DNA of 64,000 nucleotides from Litoditis marina (GCA_964036275.1 OZ038438.1:12294720-12358719), one strand, 5' to 3'. Numbered from the stretch's first letter, positions 1 through 13,641 are shown. Numbers and translations are program-made. The notes: generated by a model from the sequence alone, not told the origin.

Positions 1-1229
1 GAAATCCGCACGATAGTGTCATTTACAAGGTTACGAGAATGCACTAAAATTTCAAAGGACAGTCTTGTTTTAAGGGTGACAGAAGCACGAACAGTCCTTA
101 TTGTGAGTTTTCTATAGTACCGATAATATTCTAGTTAAAACACGAATGGACTTCATATAGTTTTGGTCATTTTCCACTAAAAATTTGGCAGTGTGCCAAT
201 GGATAATCAAAACAGTTTTTCACCGTGTTCGAGCTTTTCAAATGAACTGAATTTCATATTTTATGTATTTGAGTTTGAGAAATATATTTTCATAAAAAAA
301 CCTTCATTTCTACGAGCTAGTCGAGAGATTAGAGAGTCTAGAGATAGAGAGCAGGGTGTGTCACAAGATCGACCAGTCTTGTTTCGTGTCACCTATCTTC
401 ATTATTGACACCATATGTGGAGAGTCCGGAAAATCTGTCATTCATGTCATCTCTCATCTTCTGTCAATAACTCTTTTATGCGAAGATAATACCTCAATAA
501 CCAAATCTTCACTCCATTACGTTTATACTCAGTTGAGAAATATATTTTCATAAAAAAACCTTCATTTCTACGAGCTAGTCGAGAGATTAGAGAGTCTAGA
601 GATAGAGAGCAGGGTGTGTCACAAGATCGACCAGTCTTGTTTCGTGTCACCTATCTTCATTATTGACACCGTATGTGGAGAGTCCGGAAAATCTGTCATT
701 CATGTCATCTCTCATCTTCTGTCAATAACTCTTTTATGCGAAGATAATACCTCAATAACCAAATCTTCACTCCATTACGTTTATACTCAGTTGATGCAAA
801 TAATTTATTTGAAGAAATAGAGAACAACGTATTGGTACCGCTTCACTGCAATACTAACAATTATGCGAATACATTGATATGAAAGACCATCACCGGTAAT
901 GTAGTAAGTCAAATACAGTTCGTCGAAAAATGACGGTACTTTCTGGTGCTGAGGTTAACTACCACGACTGCACGCATAGATAATAGGAAATATGAGGAAC
1001 AACCATTGACAAACGATATAGGACCTGGTCATTTGAAACATGGTGAACGTAGCGTTCTTTTTCTGTTCTAGAACAAAGTGTAAATTTGACAATACAAAGC
1101 GGTATATTTTTCGTATTAGAAAACTACACGTTACTCTCGAACAGAGAAAGAAGGCCACTTTTACAATTGTTTCAATGGCCCTGTCTTGCATATTGGGAAC
1201 GGAATAACTGTGTGATGTAGCGGAGGCAG
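1..1229. other. Non-coding left flank
   Basis: No coding exon is supported here. The stretch holds the 258-bp tandem duplication (277-792) and the 3' flank of the astacin gene, whose stop codon lies at 1230-1232 on the minus strand. The short open frames in this part follow the duplicated repeat or run antisense to the last astacin exon. Confidence 0.6.
277..792. repeat. Head-to-tail 258-bp tandem duplication
   Basis: Two copies, 277-534 and 535-792, run in the same direction with a period of exactly 258 bases. The only difference I noticed is ccatatg (around 411) against ccgtatg (around 669). The unit carries purine-rich GAGAGA tracts and a TCACAAGATCGACCAGTC segment. Near-identity suggests a recent duplication, though an assembly artefact is possible. 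Confidence 0.9.
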
Positions 1230-4200
1230 TTAGCACATTCCGCACGCCGCCGGACAGTTCTTTTTCATGTAGTTCATGAAGATTCCCTCGCAGAAGCCGG
1301 CACCCTTCCAGTGCTGGCAGAAGTGCTTTTTGTCCTTGCAAGGCCGCGGGGTGGGGGGAACTTTGCTGGTGTCCACTGGCTTTGCAGTTGATGAGGCGGT
1401 CGTAGTGCGAGAACTGAAATCGAAGCCCTCAAAATCATGTTTTCTATTTGTTATTCATCTTTTTTTCCTTTCCTCCTTATAAACTATGCAGTTCTCGTTT
1501 CATAGCCTATGTGCAAGATATAAATTGTTCGACCTGAATTAGACCAAACACTCTTGCATAAGTCTACACCTAATCAATTCATTTTCTGACAACCTCATTT
1601 GGTCTTATCAGTGACAAGATGGATTGAAATAACGGTTCACTCTAATTGGAAATGGAAGATCGGCGAGAAAGATAAATGTGTCACTCAATTTTTTCGAACA
1701 CTCAGGGTCAGTGAACTGTCCAGAAAAAGTTAGAGTGTATATATAGTGAATATGAGAGAAACTCGGGGATGGATGACTATTATATAACAAATATTGAATT
1801 AAGAATCCACTAACACGTTGGCGATTGTATGACTATCAACAGTTATTCTTGCTAAGTCGATATACAATGGAAAAGGTACGGATTTGTGTGGTAGAAAGAA
1901 AAGTCTGGAACAAGCTTAAATCAGATTTGATGAACTCACGTTTTTGGACGGAATGTGACCACCGGCGTTTTGGTGACTATGGTGGGATTCACGGGCGAGT
2001 TGGTGGCTCCAGTGTCAGGAACCTCCGTGGGTGGCGGCTTGAAACAGAAGCCACAACTTCTAGCACAGTACGTCTTCATGAAGCTCTGCGACGTCTTACA
2101 GTATCTAAAGATTATACGTTTGTTTCATGAACACTGTTTGCGAACTTTATAGGCCAAATTTATCGGTGCACTATGATTCGATGCCGACATGTTTCCAGCA
2201 AAATATAACGCCTATGAATCAACTTTATCAATGGAGAGAATATATCATTAACTGTTCTGAACGACACGTTAAGAGAAACCAAAAACCGTGTTTGCTATGA
2301 GCATGATGGACATCATATACGTTGTCAGTCGAGCAGAGGTAACGCCATCTACCGCTGCTTATATGAAAACTTGGACATATTATACTGTTCTTCGTATGTG
2401 CTTGTTCTCATGAATTTGCATGGTTTGCAAACGAAATTGTAATTAGCAGTTTAGAGCTGTCACCTTTGTTTGACGAGAACCAAACAATCGACACGTAGAT
2501 CTTCACAACTGGACGATGGTTGAGGGTCAACGGGTGGCACGGGTGGAAGGGTGGGAAGAGTTGGACTCGTGGTGGTTTTAGGAGCAACTAGTAAAAATAC
2601 AATAATGTATTAGAAAAATTAATAATATATGACTCCAACAAGAATTAGTAGTGAACATAAGATCAGTTCTTAACCAGTTCCACTTCTCTGTGTGAGTTGT
2701 ACTTTGCATCATTATCTAGACTTGATTGAACGTAGACGACAGGAAAGAAACTAGCGGAAGAAAGTTGTACCAGTGAACTCAATCATTTCTGCTACAAAAC
2801 GCTCCACTCATTGGAAAATGAAACGTACTAATACACCAAAATGTGCTGTAGTACTCGCGATTTAATCCTGCGCCGACCTTTTTGATTTATTGGAAAAGTT
2901 TTCAAAAAAGTCTAACCTGTTGGTTTCGTTGTACAAAATCCACAAGAAACTGGGCAATATGACTTCATCCATCCGGGGTTTCTCGTGCACCAGCCTGAAC
3001 AAAAATGAGTTTGCGTGGTTCAATGGTTGTGTGTGCGCCGCCACTCATAACCTGGATTCACGTGTAGGAGTATCGCGGTATCCGCATGAGCTGGTACTGA
3101 CGTTTTTTTTCATCTACTGACTGTCACCTCTCTAGTGACATATTTGTCGTACTGGTTTCATGTGACTTTATACACGGCTGAATTATCGTACAAGACTGTT
3201 ACCTTCCATTCATATTTGGGTTGTCCTCTATAGCAGATTCAGTTTGTTCCTTGCACAGTCTTCCACAACCCACAGCTGTCACATCAGTTCATGCTAATTC
3301 ACAACTCACCCTGTTGAGCCAAGTTGTCGCAGTCTCCTCTTGTGTTTTTACATTCTGTGATAGGTTTCGGTGAAGGCAATGTTGGGGGCGATGGATATAC
3401 TTTCTTGGTTGTGGCCGCAGGAGCAGTTGTAGTGCGTACGGTAGTGGTGGGAGCTTTAGTCGTCTTTGGAGTTTCTCCGTCTGAAATCATTGCATGTTCA
3501 ATACATAGGCTCTAGTCACTTTGAGGTAATAGCATGAATTACTTCGTGATTGAAGTCCATAAGATATGGCGCAGATCGAATGCTTGATCATAGGCCTGTT
3601 GGAAAAGCTCCCGACTAGCTCGCAGGTTGCCACACGATGCTTTTCTAGCCGAGTTAGACTTTCTTCGGTGCAACACTTTTGTATATGTGGAATGCAAACA
3701 TGCACAACAACCAATAAATTAGTTGGCTGGAGTTTTACTGATAACTCACCGACTGGGCATCCGTAAAGAGTGTTGATCTTGAACTTGTCTACTTTTGAAA
3801 ATCCACCCCTTTGTCCTATTTGGGCTCCTCGCTGTTTCGGAACCATAGTTGGTTGTCCATTGCGAGAGAAAGCCTGCAGGTGAACAGTTAAGAAAATGTG
3901 AACCAAGATGAAGGGAGAAAATTCCAAAATTGTTAGATGAAAAAAAGTAAAATCCTGGAAGATCGTAATCATCGATTACCTTGCCTCCGTAGTGCATGAT
4001 TGATGTGTAGTCATACTTAGTTCCGAGAGACTGAATGGTTCCGTGTCCGTATTTTTCAAACTGCCCTGCAAGAATTGATTCATACATGGTTATATACCGT
4101 GACCCGCAGAATATCTGTGTTTGATATTTGAGATATTTGCGTACCTTGCATTCCTGGTTGAATATTATTCCACATAATAGTTATATATTCGTCTCTGTCA

Positions 4201-6058
4201 GTACGACTCTGTTCGTGGAAGAAACCAACAGCGTGCATGAGCTCGTGGATGATGATCCCCTTCTGAATACATCCTGATCCGAGCGAGAGAGACTGTTTAC
4301 CCCCTGAAATAGCTCAGCATGACCAGTGAGTACTATGATGTCATGTCGTATATGATCAATCACCGGTAGAAATGACATATTTGATGATAACTTCTATCTG
4401 GGCAGGGTGATATATGACATCGCCAACTTCTCAAGACAAAATTACGTCCATGGAACAAAGATCACAAGTTACTTCTCTTTTTCTGAACCCATCCTCCAAC
4501 TTTATTTTGAGTCTAGTAGCCTTTAAGGCCACGACATAACGTCACATCTAACCGATTGGAGAGGCAAATCAGTGGTGGGGAAAACATGGTTATTGATAAG
4601 GACCAAACCAACTGCCCAATCACCAGGAAGCCACTCACCCATTTTTCCCACCATCGAGTAGCATCCTCTGTCGGGATAGATGTATACATAGTTGACATCG
4701 GTAGGTCCTTTCGGCACCCACTTGATGCATGTATTCTTGGCATACTCCTCCATCGAGGACGCGATGAGGGAACGACTGAAGTTTGTTAACATAACTATTT
4801 TGTTTTACTTTTCATTTTCCCTTATACTTTATCAGCAACCAAAAGTGTTGACAACATACAATAATGAACTCAGATCAGAGAGAGGGAGAATCCGTCAAAA
4901 CCGTACCTGTAGCTGCTGTATTGACTGCTGATTGTGTATGGAATTTTGCCATTTGGCCAAAGTTGATGTCTATTCTTGATGGCATTGTAATGATTGGAGT
5001 TTGGATCCCCGACGCCTCCATTCAAAAACATTTCCACAGTCGATGCATTCAACTGTAACAAAACACTGAGTGTCTTGAGAAAATGTCAAAATGTGCCTTG
5101 ACGAGGGAAGATAGCTAGTGTGATTTCATCTCCGTGTTTTACGCACTGTCTCATATGCTAACGTGTTTTGTAACCGACGAGATAGTGCGTGAAATGCGGA
5201 GATGTTCCTTGTGAGTAGTTTTGCAGATCACTACGGGAGCCAGTAGACTTCATTATTCCAGCAGTGCCAGAGTTTTTGTACCGAGCAGGATGTTGGATAT
5301 ACTTTTTTCCACTTCTGTCTTGCAACGTCCATATTTGACCACTTGGTTGGTTTTTCATTTCATTGCGTAACAAAAAGACGAAAGCCCAACAGATTGTGGA
5401 CAGAGTGAAGAGATTTTCTCTTCAACGGTCAGAATTGTTTGTTTTCGAATTCGGACTCCGCTCGTATAACCGAAAAAAAGCAAACAATAAAAGTACAACA
5501 AACAGACTTATCTTGAGGACAAACACGCAACTGTCTGTGTTTTGGTTTTTGGAACAACTTCCGTGAGTTTTACAGTAATCTAAGCTCAACATTTTCTGTT
5601 TTTTTTTCACTCATCACAAAAGATCACAGGACAAATGTGCTCTATTTCACTCGTCCGTAGACACCTACATACACCACACGTTCAACTCTCCAATGATTTA
5701 GTATGATCGTACTTTCTATGGGAATTATATCATTGCGATTTTGGGTTGTGATGAGTTTCACAAACGGAAATTTACCGAAATAGCCCTTGAGCGTTAGAAA
5801 CAGGACATAGTTAAGTTACGATTCGGTGAAGCACTAGAGGCCTATATGGAGCAAGAAAAAGTTACACTTGAATTTCTCCAAATAACGTACATTCTCATTA
5901 GCGATATCTCCTTCGAATCGATTCTTGCCGTACATAGCGTCTGAATCCCAGATGTCACTTCCTTGACCGTATTGAAAAGAATCGGAGAGTTGAGCACCCA
6001 TTTGGAAGTCGGCTGGCGTTAGCACTGTCTCGTAGTTGGGTATGGCTCTATTGAACAA
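1230..6058 (-). CDS. nas-15: Astacin-family zinc metalloprotease with three ShK domains (NAS type, 5' end missing)
   Basis: Secreted or extracellular endopeptidase. Exons on the minus strand: 6058-5891, 5052-4907, 4775-4639, 4303-4145, 4065-3980, 3873-3750, 3480-3310, 2994-2917, 2587-2464, 2104-1940 and 1413-1230. They join in phase and encode 513 residues from the first resolved exon. The propeptide ends in [10 protein letters not shown]. The catalytic domain carries the astacin signature [19 protein letters not shown] (three zinc-binding His plus the catalytic Glu) and the Met-turn [10 protein letters not shown]. Thr/Pro-rich linkers separate three six-cysteine ShK domains: ECKNTRGDC to [14 protein letters not shown] to SCGFC, and PCKDKKHFC to ACGMC, which ends the protein. 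All three are intact. The signal-peptide exon was not found; it should lie upstream of 6058, beyond a retrotransposon fragment. C. elegans nas-15 is my best guess for the orthologue, from domain layout and neighbours; other NAS-6 to NAS-15 members are possible. Confidence 0.9.
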
Positions 6059-6183
6059 CTGGAACAAATATAATAAGAAAATGAAGAGGGATTCTCCTAG
6101 AAAACTTATAGTACTTCGATGGTATCCGCCTGTGATAACTATTTTTCCGTTTTTTGTCATGTTGACATATTGGAGAGAGAACC

Positions 6184-6567
6184 TTGAGAAAGTTTACAAA
6201 AACTGTATGTATTCGTTGCAAAATCCCGTTTGTTTCGTACAAAGACAGACTTTCTAAGCTTAATACCCAATCGAGTTATGCTAGAAGAATCGCTATTGAT
6301 TTACTCCAAGCGCACAAAATTCTGAATAAAAAGTCACAATTGGTCAGGTGTCCTTTTTTTCTGAGCAGAAATATCAGACACAAAAGTAGGTTAATTCGTC
6401 AACTCAATGTATATCGTGATGATAACTGGTTCTTTTCTCGTGCTGAACGTCATTGGAACTCATTCAATAGAAATGAATCTGATATGCTATCAATAGGTCA
6501 ACTACGTGCGAGATTGAAAAATATTGATGTCAGATTGTTCGGTGATGTACCACGTTTCTTAACATAA
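6184..6567 (+). pseudogene. C-terminal fragment of a CR1/L2-like non-LTR retrotransposon reverse transcriptase
   Basis: An open frame of about 127 codons whose end has the layout seen at the C-terminus of CR1/Jockey-type polymerase proteins: basic, hydrophobic stretches, then NWFFSRAERHWNSF and a final short helix ending LFGDVPRFLT. The catalytic reverse transcriptase core is absent, so this is a 5'-truncated copy. About 215 bases downstream lies an (ATT)n tract at 6786-6806, the kind of short 3' tandem tail such elements use. The assignment rests on motif resemblance, not a database match. The fragment runs on the opposite strand to the astacin gene and probably sits in its first intron. Confidence 0.6.
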
Positions 6568-6785
6568 ACACTACTGTAATTGTTTTCTCCTTCTCTTCTC
6601 TCTGTACCATGTTTACTTGTTTACGATGTATTCGTTTTCCGCGATTTTTCATTAAACGCTCCCTTGTAAGTTGACTGCGTCTTCAACACGCAACCCCTTG
6701 GGATCCGTATTCGCCATAGGTACTCTTATCATTTTTCATGATACTTCATAATTTGTACTGTGTTTAACCTATGCGAATGAACTTT

Positions 6786-6806
6786 TTATTATTATTATTA
6801 TTATTA
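6786..6806 (+). repeat. (ATT)n tract, probable 3' tail of non-LTR element
   Basis: Seven ATT units directly downstream of the retrotransposon fragment. It is consistent with the 3' tandem tail of a CR1/L2-like insertion. Confidence 0.6.
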
Positions 6807-8871
6807 ACCTTAAAAGAATCATTTATGAGTGTACAAAACTTACTAAGGAATCATCATTCAAGTTGACTTTATGGGGTTGAAAAGCGTGCAGAAGGACTGC
6901 ACAACTGAGTATTCCATACCATTGTATCATGGTCTCTGCAACGAAAAATGAGGCTCAAAATCAAGACACTGTTTAATCACGAACGAGTATAGTGGAAAAT
7001 CAGAGAAGCGGGTAATCAAGATTAGCAAGTTAATGTGGGTTGAGCATTGTTTCACAGCCTCAATGTGAATGAGAGAACGACTTTGCCTGATATGCAAATC
7101 GTTCTAATCGCACTGCAGACAATAACAAATAACGAATATCATATCACGATACCCAGAAGAGCAATGAAAATAACAAGATGTGTAAGCTGAGTGAAAGAAG
7201 AGAGTGAGTCATATGGCTGCAAACAGATCGGGCATTGGTCAGGCCAGGACAACTGGCCCTTTGTGAACTGGACAGCTAGTGCTCAGCAGAGGTTGCTCGA
7301 AGAGAACTTAATATACTCAAACCTAGTCGACTACACGAATGCGAACCCATCAGGGCAACCCTCACTTCAATACAAAGAACCTCGCTGAAGTAACCCCAAG
7401 AAATAATGAAAGATTTTGAGAGCTCGAAGATTTTTTTCTCAGCGAGCCCAGCTGAGAACTGGTCGAAGAAGGCAATCGGTTGAAGAAGGCAAGTTCGACG
7501 CTCTTGGACTGAGAACAGGACATAAATACGATGTGAAAAACAAGACTTTTCTGTGCACGCGAGCGTTATTGACACAGGCGATTGACCTCCCGGTCTTTCT
7601 CTGTTCCTTGAAATTCAAAAGAACAAAATAAGAAGAAAAAACGGCTCCTGTCACGTATTGGTTGAGTAAAAATAGAGTCAGGTTGTTGTCCAATCAAATG
7701 ACTGTTTGCATGCGAGAGGAAAGGCAACGGTAGAATGACCCTAGTTGTAATTTAATACTAAGGAACGGTTTTAGATAGACTGGTGATGTGGTGATACAGT
7801 TGACGGAACGCACAATCTGAGCTAATCGCAGGGCAGACAATAACGAAGACTGTGTTTTTCTGGGCTCACTTTTATGGACCGAAAGAATGGGCGGTGCTCC
7901 GTGGGAGGTCTTTTTGGGAGAAGCTTACGGCTTTCAAGTACAGATGACACACATAATTATCGTAATGCGTATTGCACCTATTCGTACAGCTGTTGGGAGA
8001 ATACTGTGGATTTACATAATCCGTACCAAAAACCTGTATCAAAATTAAGCCCATCTAACTTTTAAAAAAATGATTATTTCGTTCTTTGTTGAAATTCTAA
8101 AGCTCTTCTAATCTCGAGAAATTCCTTCCAATGTGTAATTCTGTACTATTTTGTAAAGGTAAGGAAATTTAAAAGTGGTAACTAACATTGAGTGAGGTGT
8201 GGTGAGTCAGCCATAGTTTCGATACGGTACGGTCCTAGTAAGTAATCTAAGGTACAATAACTCTGCAATAGCATCCAACTGGTTTTATTCAAACGATCGA
8301 TCGATCGGTTGTATAATTAAAACACTGCGGTTTGACCCGAGATGCTGACATAAAACTAGCCTGAAAAACCTGTGGTAATGTTTGGTAACTGTTCTGTGTT
8401 ATCACAAACCTTCGGAGTTCATTAAATCAGTGCAAATAAAAATCAACTACACAGTTATTTACGCAATACTTTATTGAATTCATAAAATGAAACTCCCTGA
8501 GCCACCACCAATTTAACCTTGTAAATGTCATGCTTTTCCAATGTGTTTCATATCTTATTCAGTTTGACATATTTCAAACTATTTATAGCAACATTTTGTT
8601 AACCATGTTGTTGATCAATTCTTCTGTTGAGTTTCTGCATATTTTTTTGTTGTTTTTACACAGATCACAGATCAAACGAACATACAAGATGAGTTCATTA
8701 CACATTCGTATATCACAGTTGATTTATCACAAAATTTAGCCAGCTTGGAGAAATAGAGATATATTTTGCTTAGATAACGAATTTTTGTTATTTTCTCTCT
8801 ATCATGTTATCTGATGAAAATGAATGAAACGTAATGATCACACTGGGAATACGGTTCGCTAAGCAACCATT

Positions 8872-11800
8872 TCAAAACATTTTGCGAGGTTTCGCCATGA
8901 ACTCTTCATAGGCGGTTCGTGCGTCATCGGCTAGGGGATTCAGAACAGTTGCATTATCGAGAAGAGACTCGAACGGAATCTGAAAACTACAACGGTGACA
9001 GCACAAGCAGAGTGATATTCTGAATCGTAGTTTGATCTGCATGCCCGGCACAATTTTCGAGTTATGACTAAAAAATGACAGGATCGAACCAGAAACACAT
9101 CGGTTCCGAGCTAGATGTATAGTATCAATCTGCTCTACCCTGAGCGAGCCCTATACATTCACCGATGTGCGAAGTCGGGTGAAAACCTTCCTTTACCAGT
9201 TGTTCAAATGGAGTGAAAGCTTACTCACCTTGGAGAAGAAGATTCGGGTTTCCGGATCAGCTCGAAAAACACAGCCCCGAGGGCTTTTCTTCTGCAAACA
9301 ATGAATATGAATTGTGAGACTAAAACTCAAGTGAAGTGCAGGATTGCAATAGGTCTACAAAACTTCTTTACAAATAGAGTTACGTGAAACTTGGTTTCAA
9401 CAGTTCTGATCCATCAAATTTCATCACATATTAGCTTAAGACGAAGTAGGCAGATACAGTAATGCTGTTCCAACCTGCTTTGTTTGTAAACGTATTCTGC
9501 CTTATTTTAGACAAACTTCGTTTTCAAAACGGGTCTTCTTTTTCGGACAATACACTAATCACACTGTACAGGAAGTAATGAGAGCCCGAACTTGGCATAT
9601 CCTCCATGTGTATCCAACCTGTTCTAGGTACGACATGGCCAAACAATCTTTTCGTGGTACAAAGGTTGTGAATGAGTACTTGAGTACTTGATTTTCAAAT
9701 GTTTTATTGACCGTGCTTGAATCAACAGTGCTTCTTTACAGACCTCCGCTCTGAATGGTAGTCGGATAAGAGGCTCGTTAGTCTATTTATGTCTATGAGT
9801 AACTGCGCTTCGCCTATTTGCGAGAGCGTCTTGAGCTGCACGCGCGCGCCCTAAAAAAGTGTGTTGAGAGAAAACAAAAACGAGCAGCGACAGATTACCT
9901 ACTTAACGGACTAAATACGCACTTTGAGGCACGGCCCGCACGTTCAAATTCAATAAATAATTAATTATAATGAATTTTCGATCCGACTTGTTCTTTCCGT
10001 ACAGTACGTGTGTTTTCCAGATAAGAAGAACTGGGTCGATGAGGGAACAGCAGCATTAAACAGTACATATTGATACAATACGCTATGAATGTGGTTGGAT
10101 TCCGTACAGTTTTAGCCAAGATTCCGCACAGTTCAATACTGTATTTGTGCACAAACACTTATGGATGACACAGATAACGTTTAATTATAACAATCCCACT
10201 GAGATTTTGGCAGCGAATCAATGAATCTTCGAATGAATCTATTTCATAGATTTGCTCGGGGAATACAATTTTTTTTTGCTGTAATGTAGTTTTTAAACCT
10301 TGTACATTTCAGTCGTATCATATTTCAACTTGGATACAATAACAATTTTAGCATGACAATATAATACTATGGTACTACTGAAATATAACTATAGTAAGCG
10401 ACATACTTTTCGATGAACTATTTTTTTAATCGTGGATATCGCATGACTCAATTTGCGCTTCGCCGACAGATAAGAGCTCGTTGAACGCGCACGATGATCC
10501 AGACAATGAAAGCCCGCCAATCGCATAGAAGGGTTTTCGCTCAGAATCTACAGGAAACGCACTGCTTTGTGTCACAATTCTATGTTTATGGTTTGATCCC
10601 CGTGCATTTTGGGCGTACAACGAGAGTTCTGATGAATTTGCACATATATATGAAAACATTTCGAGAAAAAGTGTAGGAAACGTTTGAATGAAAGTTTGAA
10701 AAAGATCCCACGGTAATTTATTCTCATGAGTTTTACATTTCCGTTACCTCCTTGCAGACTGCCGCTGAATGATTTCCGTCAACGAAACTCTCTTCGAAAA
10801 TCCATTGGTCCTGCAGTTTTCCTTCGTCTAGTACTGTTGTCGATATTACAAAACAACCTGTGAGATGGAAGGGAATTAATACACTCAAAAATGTCAGTAT
10901 TTGCTCATGAGCTTTTCACCCAATTTATCTCTCCCGTGCTTATAGTCCAGCAGTACAACATTTTCTTTCATTTTCATATTGTGTTACTCTGGAGTAGTAT
11001 GTTATTGTGTTGTATTACCCGACACTAGAAGCGTTCTCAACTCTTGAAAACTCCATAGGCACAACAATGCAACAGAGTGGTGAGCACCTTGTCTACAACT
11101 TTGGCAAAAGTTACTTTACGAGCAACTATCTATTTCGCCCCAGGTTAGGTTGTGAGACATACAATCCAGTTATGGGATGAACAAATACGTTAATAATTGT
11201 TTTATAACCTAACTGAATGCCTTTTTCAATGCGCGGCGAGAAGGGTGGGTTATTCAACTTGGTGGGAGGGGTTGTTCCTGCGCTATCATTTGAAATGTTT
11301 CCTTTCATAACTTGTATGAGAGTTTGAGTAGTCCTAATCAAAAATTGACCTCAACTGTTTGTATGAAAAGAAGTCACTATTGATTTCACTTTCTACCACA
11401 CCTTTCCATCTGTTCTGACCTTTGACTAAATTATTTACCTGGTCTGTATCTGTCATTTGTGTTGATACGGAAATCTAACTTGTCTAGATTGTTCAAAATT
11501 CCTTCTCCGGTCGCTTTCAGCACAGCTTCTTTCAAACACTGTAAATAACCTATTACATCCTCTGGCGAAAACACACTCCGGGGATAATTCAAACTATCGC
11601 TTGTGTTTGACTGATCACACTACAACTCAAGTTTGGCACCCTATGTAGATCACAACACATATATGGTTCAAAGTACATTTTGTTTTATCAACTCGCATAT
11701 GCAATCATGAACATATCTCACGAAGAACTGAGGTAATTTACTGAAAAAAAAGTTGTACGAACCCAGTATCTATAGAACATGGTCATTTTCATTGCCTCTG

Positions 11801-12934
11801 TGGGTTGCCCTCTCATCATTCGAAGCTCCTCTGGAGAAGCCGAGTTAGCCATAGACGTTATGTACTCATCGGCAGTTTTGTTAGCTCCTGAAAAATGCGA
11901 AACTAAATCTTAGGATAAGGTTCTCTATTCTCGAAGCTAGACTTTAATGAAGAGAAGTTGCAATCAAATGGTTGAGAAAATTGCAGCCGGTATGTTTTTC
12001 AAGAAGCTTATTTTATTTAGTTGAAAAACAAGCAAAACAGGACCCCTGACTCAACCTACGTTCTTTATCAAGCCGCATGAGATCCACCCCAACTTTTGGT
12101 GTGCAGCTGCTAGCAAAGCCAACATAATCGCCCTGTAAAATTTAACAAATCAAAGCTGTGCTTTGTGGATAACAGCAAATTTTACGTGAATGAGGTTCAG
12201 AACTGAATGATTCATCTTGAACCAATCGGATTTAATTGAATTCCACGTAGAATTCAATCTTGGTTTGACAAGTACTTTAAACACAAAACAAGCAACTATC
12301 TGCATTGTGAGAACGACGAGAACCATAACAAAACATGTTTTCACACCTGATGAGAGACATTCAGTCCAAAAGTTGTGTTTGGTGGATTTGCCAGATACGG
12401 TTTACCACGCTCGGTTCGCTCGAATACGATGTCCTTCCACTCACAACCAGTAAACTAGAATAATAACATAAGTACCAAATGACCATTTAAATACTAGTTT
12501 TTTGTTCAATCAAAAAATTTTGCAAGGCGACACTTTTGAAAACCCTTCCTGGCGGCTGTAGAATCACAATAAAACTTTAATATCGAATAATAGAACCGAC
12601 ATGTACTTGACCGGTGCGTTAGTTAACATAGAAAATGGTACGTTAGTTGAAATAGAAAATTGTAAGAAAACCAAATAGAAAGCGAGAATTCGAAAAGATT
12701 TATGTCATATGGAAAAAATGTGAAAAATACACATCAAATCGGAATCAAGAAAACGTTTTCATTTTAGTTTTGCAGCTCATTTAGTCATCGTAAACTCATT
12801 ATGTTTCGGCCAAACTGCATATTTCGCAATGATTGTTGGTGTATACAGAGTTACCCAGGAAATGCTATAATCGTACCTTTTGTGCCGCGTGGCGTAACAA
12901 CAAACGTCCAAATAAACTGGCCAAAGCGTCTTCC
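8872..12934 (-). CDS. 4'-phosphopantetheinyl transferase (AASDHPPT/Sfp type), N-terminus missing
   Basis: Moves the 4'-phosphopantetheine arm of coenzyme A onto a serine of acyl- or peptidyl-carrier proteins such as fatty acid synthase; a cytosolic housekeeping enzyme. Exons: 12934-12877, 12454-12347, 12132-12060, 11887-11763, 11538-11439, 10857-10748, 9291-9229 and 8979-8872. They join in phase into 247 residues ending in KPRKMF. The sequence shows RTERGKPYL, then LNVSHQGDYV, then the metal-binding VGVDLM, then YRYWCLKEAVLKATGEG (the W-x-x-KEA motif of the family). The order and spacing match human AASDHPPT (about 309 residues), so about 50-60 N-terminal residues are missing. The first resolved exon opens with one base completing a codon from an upstream exon that I could not locate in 12.9-15.3 kb. 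The cysteine inside WCLKEA, where Ala is common, is a mild oddity. Confidence 0.9.
9077..9156 (-). pseudogene. tRNA-like sequence (degenerate tRNA or SINE head)
   Basis: The minus strand reads GCTCAGGGTAGAGC, close to a pol III A box and D arm, and about 50 bases later GGTTCGATCC, a good B box/T loop, followed by a T run. The acceptor and T stems do not pair properly, so this is not a working tRNA. It lies within the phosphopantetheinyl transferase intron between the exons at 9291-9229 and 8979-8872. Confidence 0.5.
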
Positions 12935-13240
12935 CTGAAAGTTATTCATTCTCCATAAAGAGAAAATAGGTTGTATTGAGTGGGCTAGACATTTGATTCC
13001 TTCTAAGAATCGTTCTATTGAATAATACTTCTCAATTACCGACAGCCTCTTTAACAAGGCTCATCAGCGTTCACTAGTTCTTAGAGCAATTCTATTTTCA
13101 AGTGGATGATCATTTCTTACTATCGCCGACCGTGAGTTCAACTCTGATGATCCTGGCCTGGATATTCTAACAGACTTGAAACATGTTCCGACCATTGCCA
13201 GGATCTACTGTCTTTCTGAGATGGTTGAGGGCTTGACGTG

Positions 13241-13397
13241 AATTCTATATCTGCCAGTTTTTTTGGTAACCCCTTTTCAGGTTACCTGAGCAAGTAACCC
13301 GCTGGTAACCTAGAATGAAAAACCGATTACCCTTCAATCAAACGCATAATTTGATTTTCCCGTTAGTTTTGTCGGTAATTACCGAAATCGGTTAGAC
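13241..13397. repeat. Partial GGTTACC foldback element
   Basis: Begins with the same AATTCTATATCT sequence that opens the full element at 40489. It contains TTTCAGGTTACC and a degenerate internal half, then decays. It is a diverged, right-truncated copy of the same family. Confidence 0.6.
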
Positions 13398-13641
13398 ATA
13401 GAGTTGGCCAATGGTTGATTATTTCTCTGGAATCAATCTGGAGCTGATGCAGAAATACACCTCTTTTCGCACCATTACCTGTGTCTATACTTCGGAATCT
13501 TCTCATATTCTTCTTCTGTGATGCACTGAACTCCCTTCTTGAACAGTGTTTCGAACTGAATTTTTTTTTATAAAAGGCCAATGGGCTTGCGGTAGTGTAA
13601 TAGTTGGTGCAGTATCACCAAATGCTGTAGTAATTATTGCC

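Larger units (their letters stand above)
6059..8871. other. Gene-poor interval with retrotransposon tail
   Basis: Lies between the first resolved astacin exon and the phosphopantetheinyl transferase stop codon. It contains the non-LTR fragment (6184-6567) and its ATT-repeat tail. It should also contain the missing astacin signal-peptide exon, which I could not identify. A minus-strand AATAAA (8475-8470) lies about 400 bases past the transferase stop and could serve as its poly(A) signal. Confidence 0.5.

Noticed and set aside
5158..5373. 71-codon minus-strand frame inside the astacin intron
   Set aside because: Reads like protein, but no acceptor/donor pair keeps the phase 0 join between exons 5891 and 5052, which already connect correctly.
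10426..10659. 77-codon minus-strand frame in the transferase region
   Set aside because: The flanking transferase exons (10748 and 9291) join in phase without it and match the family order.
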